Of a stretch of DNA of 64,000 nt, positions 45,616 to 53,800 are shown piece after piece (the stretch's first letter is position 1; every line of letters begins with the position of its first letter). The DNA comes from Diadema setosum (taxonomy: Eukaryota; Echinodermata; Echinoidea; Diadematoida; Diadematidae). A model generated the notes under the pieces. The model was given only the letters and a program-made list of their open reading frames with translations. It was not told the DNA's origin and made no database searches. The stretch spans positions 937,001-1,001,000 of the forward strand of contig CM067070.1 of NCBI GenBank assembly GCA_033980235.1, given 5' to 3'. Both the position numbers and the translations under genes were made by a program.

Positions 45616-48600
45616 TGCTTGTTAGCTCATGAAACCCGGAAGTGCCCCCCCCCCCACACTTTTGAAAACGTGGCGCCGGCGGTGTATAATGTCTGCGTGG
45701 ACAACCATGGTTATAAAGAAGAGTTTTATCTCAAAACGAGCTAACTCCATTTTTGTTAAGTTGAGATGTTTGTGATTAAAGCTGCTAAAAAACAAGAAAA
45801 TGAGAAGAAAATACAGGATATTCTTTTAGAATATTCCTTGTAATGTTACAAGTGGGGTATTGGAAAGGTTAAATTTTCTTCTATCTGATAATGGACTTAC
45901 CTTGAAATGTTTAGAAATGGCGCTTAGCTCAGTTTGCAATGAAACTCTTCTTAGATACGCCTGTTAAGGTCTTAAAGTGTAACCCGGTCTTGAAGTGTAA
46001 CTTGGTGCCTAGGCTTCTGAAAATGTGTCTCGCATATAGAGCGCCACCTGTGGTTTTGGATAAGTTTATAGGCCAGTTCTTTCTGTCGTCTGTTCACACA
46101 CCATCCGTGGTTTTGAGTACGTTATCAGCCAGTTCTTTCCGTCTTTCGCTCGCTTGCTATAAGAATTGCACTCTGAAAGTTTCGAAAATGAATTGCAGAG
46201 TATTGCTATTGTGGTGTTTGTTCCTGTTTACATCGCCATTTGAGTGTCAGTGTCAACCACGTCCAGGCAGAAAATCAGATGATGATGGCGAAGAAAGGCT
46301 CGGCGAATGGCAAGAAGATGGACAGTCATTTGCGCGTCGAGGCAGTGGTGATGCTGGCATTCCAGCTGCAGTATTTCAAATCCAACCTACTCGGCATAAG
46401 CATTCCAGAATCATTTTTTGTACTTGTTGTAGTAGTGTGTGATGATATACGCCGCCCTCCTCCTCCCCCCCCCCCCCCCCATCCGACATAGCAAATTAAA
46501 AAAAAAAAATATTCATACATTCACCTTCTAATATAGCATTGCATCAGCTCTGTTACTTCTGGTTCTGGAGAAGATTTGGGTGTATTTTGTTCAAACAGTC
46601 CCGTATGTTGAGGTCTTTGGATTTGGTGCCCCTTCAAACAAAGTGAGATTCCTTCACCCAGGGATGCTATCTCCCAAATTTAAGTTTAGTGGAGATGTAT
46701 ATGTCATAATTATATTTTTCAAGAAGATGCTGGAAATGTGAAAATTCCACCTCCCCCTACCATGGACACGCCTGGATACCGCCATAATCTAACATGAAGC
46801 TTCTAACTTAACTATACTATTTGCCTAGCTCTATCATTTGGTTCTTATTATTGAAGAAGGTACACAAAAAAAAATCCATAATTTCTTATGTAATTATTTG
46901 CACATTAATTTTGGTAATGCAATATATTTTGATAATAGAATTATTGTGCACATTCATTCTTTTTTTTTTCTTTAAATCATGTACGTGGTAATCTGAGATT
47001 TTCTGAGATTTCGCTGAACGCTGAATATGATTTTGATTCATAATAGCTAAATATGTTGAAGAAAAATTAATAAATCTTACAAACAAAATAAGAAATACAT
47101 TATGAAAAAAAATCGTAATTGTTCTATTTGCTCTTTTTTCTTCATTTTGTTCTTTTTCTTTTAATGTATCAAACCTATAGCTCATGTCTGCATCCCCCTT
47201 CCTATTATAATAATCATTCTGAAGTATAGTCAGGCATCTTGTCCTAATATTGTCCGTGCTCGTATGTCTCGAGATGTGGTGTGCTGCGTTGTATAGTAAC
47301 TATTTTCATTCCTTCGTCCTTTGTGCAAAAAAAAAAAAGAAGTTTGTTTCCTTTCTTTTCCTCTCTCCAGTTGCCCTCTAATCTATTTCTTTGGAAAGGT
47401 TATACTCTGAGGAGTACATGTCAAGCTGTTGCTTTCTAGTGAACTCCTACGTTCTGCAGTTACGTGTTATTAATCTGTAATAGTTTGACATGAATTTTGT
47501 TATTTCGTTGGTGTAAGGTCCTTTGCCTTTAAGTAGTTTGTATTCTTTAAAGATTTCATTTATATCATGTTGAAGAACAAGTGAATTCAATTGAATTTAA
47601 TTGAAATGAACGTGCTTGACTATGACAAGTGTATTATTTATCATGATATACCGCTAGTTTGCAGGCACACACCCTTGTTGGTCGTAAATGAGTCTGCACC
47701 ACAGGACCACTGGCACTGAGCCTCTCTCCCATGGGAGATTGGCACAACGAAATGTGTGCTCGACCCCCGCCTACGCATCGCTCTGACACATTTTCAGAAG
47801 CCTAGGCATCGAGTTACACTTTAAGACCGGGTTACACTTTAAGACCGTAACATACGCCACATACCGTTTATAGGTTTTTCTGTTAGTTCACAAGAACCGT
47901 TGGCCGACATGAAACCTCACCATACTGAGCGCCTGTCTTGCCCGTATCTCGGACGTCTGTCCCGTTTTCGGTCAAATTCCCGCCATTGAATGTGAAGCAG
48001 TTGCCATAATCTTTGTGCTGAAATATCCTAAAATCTCTGAGGGTGCAAGGAGTAATGAAGATGACTTTGTCAGCAGCAGCAAATCACAGACACAAACGCA
48101 ATTTAGTGTAGCTGTCTGGATACAGGGCTGTTTACAGTGATAGGAGTCAAGAATACCTACAACGTACCTACTTTGAATACCTGCAAGTGTAGTCTTTCTA
48201 GAAGTTCTGTCAATGAAAGTCACTTTCTTTAATCAGACCAGGGAGGTGAGTGTCTCACCTCCCTGATCAGACCTATCTACAAGTTCTGTTGATTATGGCA
48301 ATTGAAGAACGTCGGATCAGGGAGTCTCACCTCCCTGGTCGGATGGATCATTCTGGGTCACTAGGGTAGCATCATAGCAATGTTGAAACGAATTTTAAGA
48401 TTTACTGTAAGCAATTATCAAAATAATGAATTAGCGTGAGTTGACCAGGCAATGTGAAGCAGCTGGCGCGACTCGGATATATTCGTAAATTCCCGTAAAG
48501 GATTGTGTGAAGCTTCAACACTGATCTCCGTGTAGGAACACACACAACCGAAGAATCTCGACTGCAGTAGAACGTCACCGATGAGCGCAGCCAATAATCC

Positions 48601-50213
48601 ATCAGTTCGTAATTTATTTAGCTCATGTACACATTGGTACAAATGACCCCCCTTTTTTTTTTCTCTCAGTTGGTTAGGCACTTCAGTCGTTTTCAAAGCA
48701 ACATAATGCATAAGCTTGCCCGACGTAACAATTCATGGAATTCATGTTCAAACAAAGAATGAACTTGCGTTGAGTTCAGGTGATCGGAATACTCCATCAG
48801 TTGACAATTCAACAGGCATTCATTTCATTGTTTTGTATTGAATGCAATAACAGCCTATTTCCTTTTATAGGGCGAAATACCATTCTTGCTGTCAGGTGGA
48901 TGTGCTGGAAAGCACCATTTAGATAAGGATCACATGAATAATCATTGCATCACAGATGCCTATCTCAGTGAATTTCAAACCAAAATGCTTGTTGGTACAA
49001 ATGACCTTTTTCTGCTCATGCGCAAAGTGGAATTACGAACTGGTCTATTGCGTGTGTTTCGATGCACTACTTGCTAATGGCCCAATACATTCTAACAGAC
49101 CTGTTTCCGTCGTGGTTTTCGAATGAACATGAATAGATCGGTAGCAGCGAATAGATGAAGACTGAGGAAATTGGGACGTGCCCTCCTACCTGTAGCTGCA
49201 TGCTCGCCTATCGAAGACACACTGGAGAATGAAATCCTCGGGCTGGTGGCCGTACACTCGAAGCTCCTCCAACGTTGGGTTCATCAAATTCTTTACGTCA
49301 TAGAAATCTGGGTCACGTGACTGCTCAACAATCGCATCCCAATCACTGCTTCCTGTCGAGAAAATTCAAAGACCTATGGATGCACACCCTACTTTGTATA
49401 CACACACTGTTTTTGTGTGAGGACTGAAAATAGGTGAAATGGGCTAACCTAGCCAATCTTGACTTTTTCATTTTTTTCTGAAAGAGCAAAGATGGTTTTC
49501 TTGTACATTGTGCTGAAATTTGGGATCATAAAATGGGCAGGAAAGTGTTTTTTAGCACTTTATCTTGAACATTTTTGGGTAGAATAGTGTCATTAGGTGT
49601 GTCTTTACAGCCCCCTTTTCATTTCTTAAAAACCTTGTACACTTTCAACTATAATAACTTTTGAAAGGATGACGCTACTGTTTTGAGAATTGGCATTAAT
49701 TATGGACAGAATGTATTTATAAGGCATGCTCAATTTCAGTTTAATCTGATAATCTCTTCATTGTTGTTACTCCGGTGGTTTACATCCTGTTTTTGGACAA
49801 TTCATGGCACAGCTAGCGTGGCTTGGAAAAGATTAAGCGCCTGAATGGACTTTTTACTTTAGAGCCTCTTTTCTCAGTTCACACTTTTCCTGAGTTTGTG
49901 CTTTCTTTCCAACATTAAGATAGGTTAGGAGAGTCCATTTGAATTGAGTTATACATCATTTTAAAGCTTAGAGTTTGCTCTTTCAGAATCTGCCCTTAAC
50001 TAAAAATCCATGTTTGACGACGTTTTGTTTGTTTTGTGGTGCAGGGTCACATATTTTACAAACAATTTAAATACATAAACAAACATGAAAATAACCTTAA
50101 CCTATACAAAAGACTTTGATTGACAGTTTTACATTGGCGATCTTCGTAATAAAATGGTCACAACCATCATGTCACCCAACACCGTCTTTTTGAATCCTGC
50201 GATGTTGTTTATA

Positions 50214-50263
<50 letters not shown>

Positions 50264-50793
50264 CGTTATTGTTATTATTACCATTTTTATTGACTGGCTC
50301 TATATCTATCAGTATTCTTTCTTTTTGCATTTTTGTTTCCAGTGGCAAAGATAATTTTTCATGTTTTTTTGTTTTTTTGTTATGTCAAGGTATACTCTAC
50401 AACGACGAAATATTTTGAAGAAGGTTTTAACATTCATATATTCACTTACAATGTGATCGGCTGCCAAACATGATGTGGGAAGCCCTCCACAACAAGTTAC
50501 ACAATTGCTGATTGCAAGAATAGATATGGGTTTATGCAAGTGCTGCTCATGACTGAATAATGATTGTTATTACTATTATCATTATCATTATGATTATCAT
50601 TATAATTATTATCATTATCATCATTATTGTCATTATTATTATTATTTTCATTATTGTTGTTAATATTATTGCTTTTGTTATTATTATTATTACTGTCATC
50701 CATCTTCTTCTTATTTTTATCATTATTCTTATTATTGCTATTACTATCTTTATTATTACCACCACTACAATTATTACTGCTATTTTTTCAGTT

Positions 50794-50829
<36 letters not shown>

Positions 50830-53800
50830 CAATTTTAAGCACTCTCACCATCAACGCCAACAAAGTTTGGGTCGTAGAAGTCAAAGTCTCCCCCAGCTAG
50901 CCATCCACTCTCTACGAACGAGAATGTGTTTGCCAAATCAGAGCTGCTAGACGCTGCCGACATCGCCTGCTCGGGCGACAATGGCGACGATGACCACTCC
51001 GTCTCGTTGGAAGACAAAGGAGTCGATGACGACGGTGATGATGTCGTAGTTGATCCCGTGGTCGAGGTTTCGGTTCCGTTCAATGATGACAACTCGTCTC
51101 CTGTTCAAGGGATAAACATTTCGTTTCTTGAAGTGTTAGATAAACCGAGGAAATTGTTCACGGCATTGAACGTGAAAGTCACAATTTCTTCCCAAGCCCC
51201 TCATTTCTTCTGTCTATTATTTCTTCATTCCTTCCTTCATTATAGGTTATTCATTCATTCAGCCATTCATTCGTTCATTCATGTATTCATTCATTCATTC
51301 ATTCATTCATTCATTCATTCATTCATTCATTCTATCAATCCTCCTGGATCCTGAAGGATTACGATTACAAGGCAAAAAACACTATACAGCTTGCCATTAA
51401 GTTATAATTGAAACAAATTTGGAGAAAAACAAGAGAGTTTTATTCGATCACAGAATTACTGAAGTCAGAATGTAAGCAGTGAATCCGACGGAAGGGTAAT
51501 GCTGTACAATACACACCTGTTCCCTCTGGGGTCTCAGCGCTGTTGTTGGACTGGCTGGTAACGTCTGCCAAATCTCGATAGAATTCACTACTGAACCACC
51601 AGGAATAATCGTCCGTGGCACCTAAATAGAAAGAAAAAATATATATTTGATCAAATAACATCAAATCATAATCATACCTCTACTGCAACCACTGGTACTT
51701 ATTGCTAACACTAATGTTTAAGACAGTGAAGATTGAACACTGCCTATCAATGATCAAGATAATAATTATGATCATGTTCACAATAATTGCATTATAACAG
51801 TCGAATACTCACATCATGCCTGTCTACCACGTGAAAGCGCCAACGGACATCACAACGATTTGTCGTATCCTCACCCTATGTACTGGAATGAAACGAACTT
51901 GCTATTGTCTCAAGGCACTACTCCACTACACTTTTTTTTTTTTTTTTTACAGTCTTGAAGCAAAAATTCACTAGGCCCATATCAGATAAAGTCGTTGTCT
52001 GCTATAACTTTCAAAAGTATCATGCTTTCATATTATTTTGTAATGATTACATTTTTTAAAAAAACAAAGGATGAGGACCCTACGAGATTCTACATGTAAA
52101 CGAACACATATACATACACACACAAACACACAGATACATATATACACACAAAGATTTCCCACGATATCTTACCTGTCGAGGTTCCGTCAAGCTCGATCAG
52201 GTCTTCGAACCTCGTGTTGACAAGCCGCGATCTCCGCATCATGTTGACATTACAGAGAGTGATGGCTGGAAACCGAAGAGACGACTCCGTGATGATATCC
52301 GTTCTGGTGGTATACGGGTAGGACATGAAGTCCTGAAGAAGTTTTGTTCCTGGCAGGAATTATAAGAAACGCGCAAAGCTAATAACAGCTACTCTCGCAC
52401 TGTGTAATACGTATAAGATAACGAAATTGAGAATAATGTCTCAGACACATTGCTTATGATAAATACTGTGGATGTTTTTCGAGTATAAAAAGTGAAGTTT
52501 CCCTCCAAAGAGATTATGTTCCATTCAGTTCAGTTCAATTTAAATGTTTGACCAGCATATTCCATTCAGTGTTGCTTTAGCAAATGCGCATGCTATTGCG
52601 GTTAAGGAAAATACATTGTAAAGGCTGTTTGCAGGAAATGAGTCGCGGTCAGAAGGCGCGGTCAGACTGGGGAAAGATCGAGAAGTTTCAGATCGCGAAG
52701 TTTTGGCCATTGGTACGCGCGCAAGAAAGAGTGCGCCGTCCGATGGTTAGTGATTGTGACATAACAAAGCACATCTGTACATGACAACGGCCTCGCGCTT
52801 CGGAAACACCGTCCGCAGACAGATCGAGAAGTTTCGCAGGAAGTTTCGCTGGAAGTTTGCGGACACACTGACAAAACTTCGAGATCTTAAAGATCGCGAT
52901 CTTAAATTTCGCGATCTTTTGCCAGTCTGACCGCCCCTCATATGACAATTTCTTCAAAATCTGTTACTTTATTAGTTCTGATTCATCCCATGTGATCTAT
53001 GCTCATTGAAAGACAGCTATCCCTACCGTATCCGGGCAATTACCCCCGAGAGGGCAATTACCCCCCGGCCAATTACTGGTTGGTGGTAAGGTTAGAGTAG
53101 AGATTAGGGTTAGGGTTAGGTTTAGGGTTAGGAATTTGGGTTAGGGTTAGGGTTAGGTTCAGGATTAGGATTACGATTAGGGCCAGGGGAAGGGTGCGGG
53201 GTAATTGCCCAGGGGGTAATTGCCCTAGACCCATTCTTACTAATGTTGCAGATTCCGTATCTACAGAGGACAATATACAAAGCTAAAACTGAATACCCTT
53301 CGAACGATTGTCCGATCTTCCAGACATAAATTCCTTATATATTTCAGTAATATTCATGTATTCACCAGCTGTTCACTGACTAATCATTGTTATAATCATG
53401 TTTTGAGAAACGTCAACATATTAAACGTTAAGATGAGGAAAGGTACGCGCCAATCTCCTAAGGCATATATCAATTACCATATACATAGTTACAAAGAACC
53501 AGCAAAATTGTAGCCCGTTTATCTGTTTTGTCACAATTCAGTTACAACCGCGGACATACACCATGCATGCCAATGTCGTCAGAAAAATTGATCGGTCAAT
53601 CACTAGCAGTAAATAAGTGATGGAGGAAAATTCATACTTCTTTCTACAGAGTGCCTCCCCTTTCATCTCATGTTGCACCATCGCACTCATGACCTTGGCG
53701 TTAAGCCTTAATAAGATTCAACAGTACTTGCGCTAATTTGACGGTAGTCGTAAATGTAGCCTATAGTGGAGGACATGCACGGTCAGGCTGTACTTTTGCA

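Larger units (their letters stand above)
45969..47846. mobile_element. 1.9-kb TIR element with doubled terminal motif
   Basis: Left end GGTCTTAAAGTGTAACCC then GGTCTTGAAGTGTAACTT. The right end carries the same doublet inverted. Both continue into GCCTAGGCTTCTGAAAATGT. No clear TSD. It lies between exons F and G and contains the small signal-peptide-like ORF at 46188. Confidence 0.78.

Noticed and set aside
48402..48711. Additional channel exon between E and F
   Set aside because: Exons E and F already join in frame to give CSYRDFRIF, which the family motif requires, so no exon is missing.
50557..50836. Ile-rich membrane-protein-like frames on both strands
   Set aside because: Artefact of an ATT/ATC microsatellite.
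53073..53273. Pro/Asn repeat protein (minus strand)
   Set aside because: Translation of the TTAGGG-type repeat inside a TIR element.
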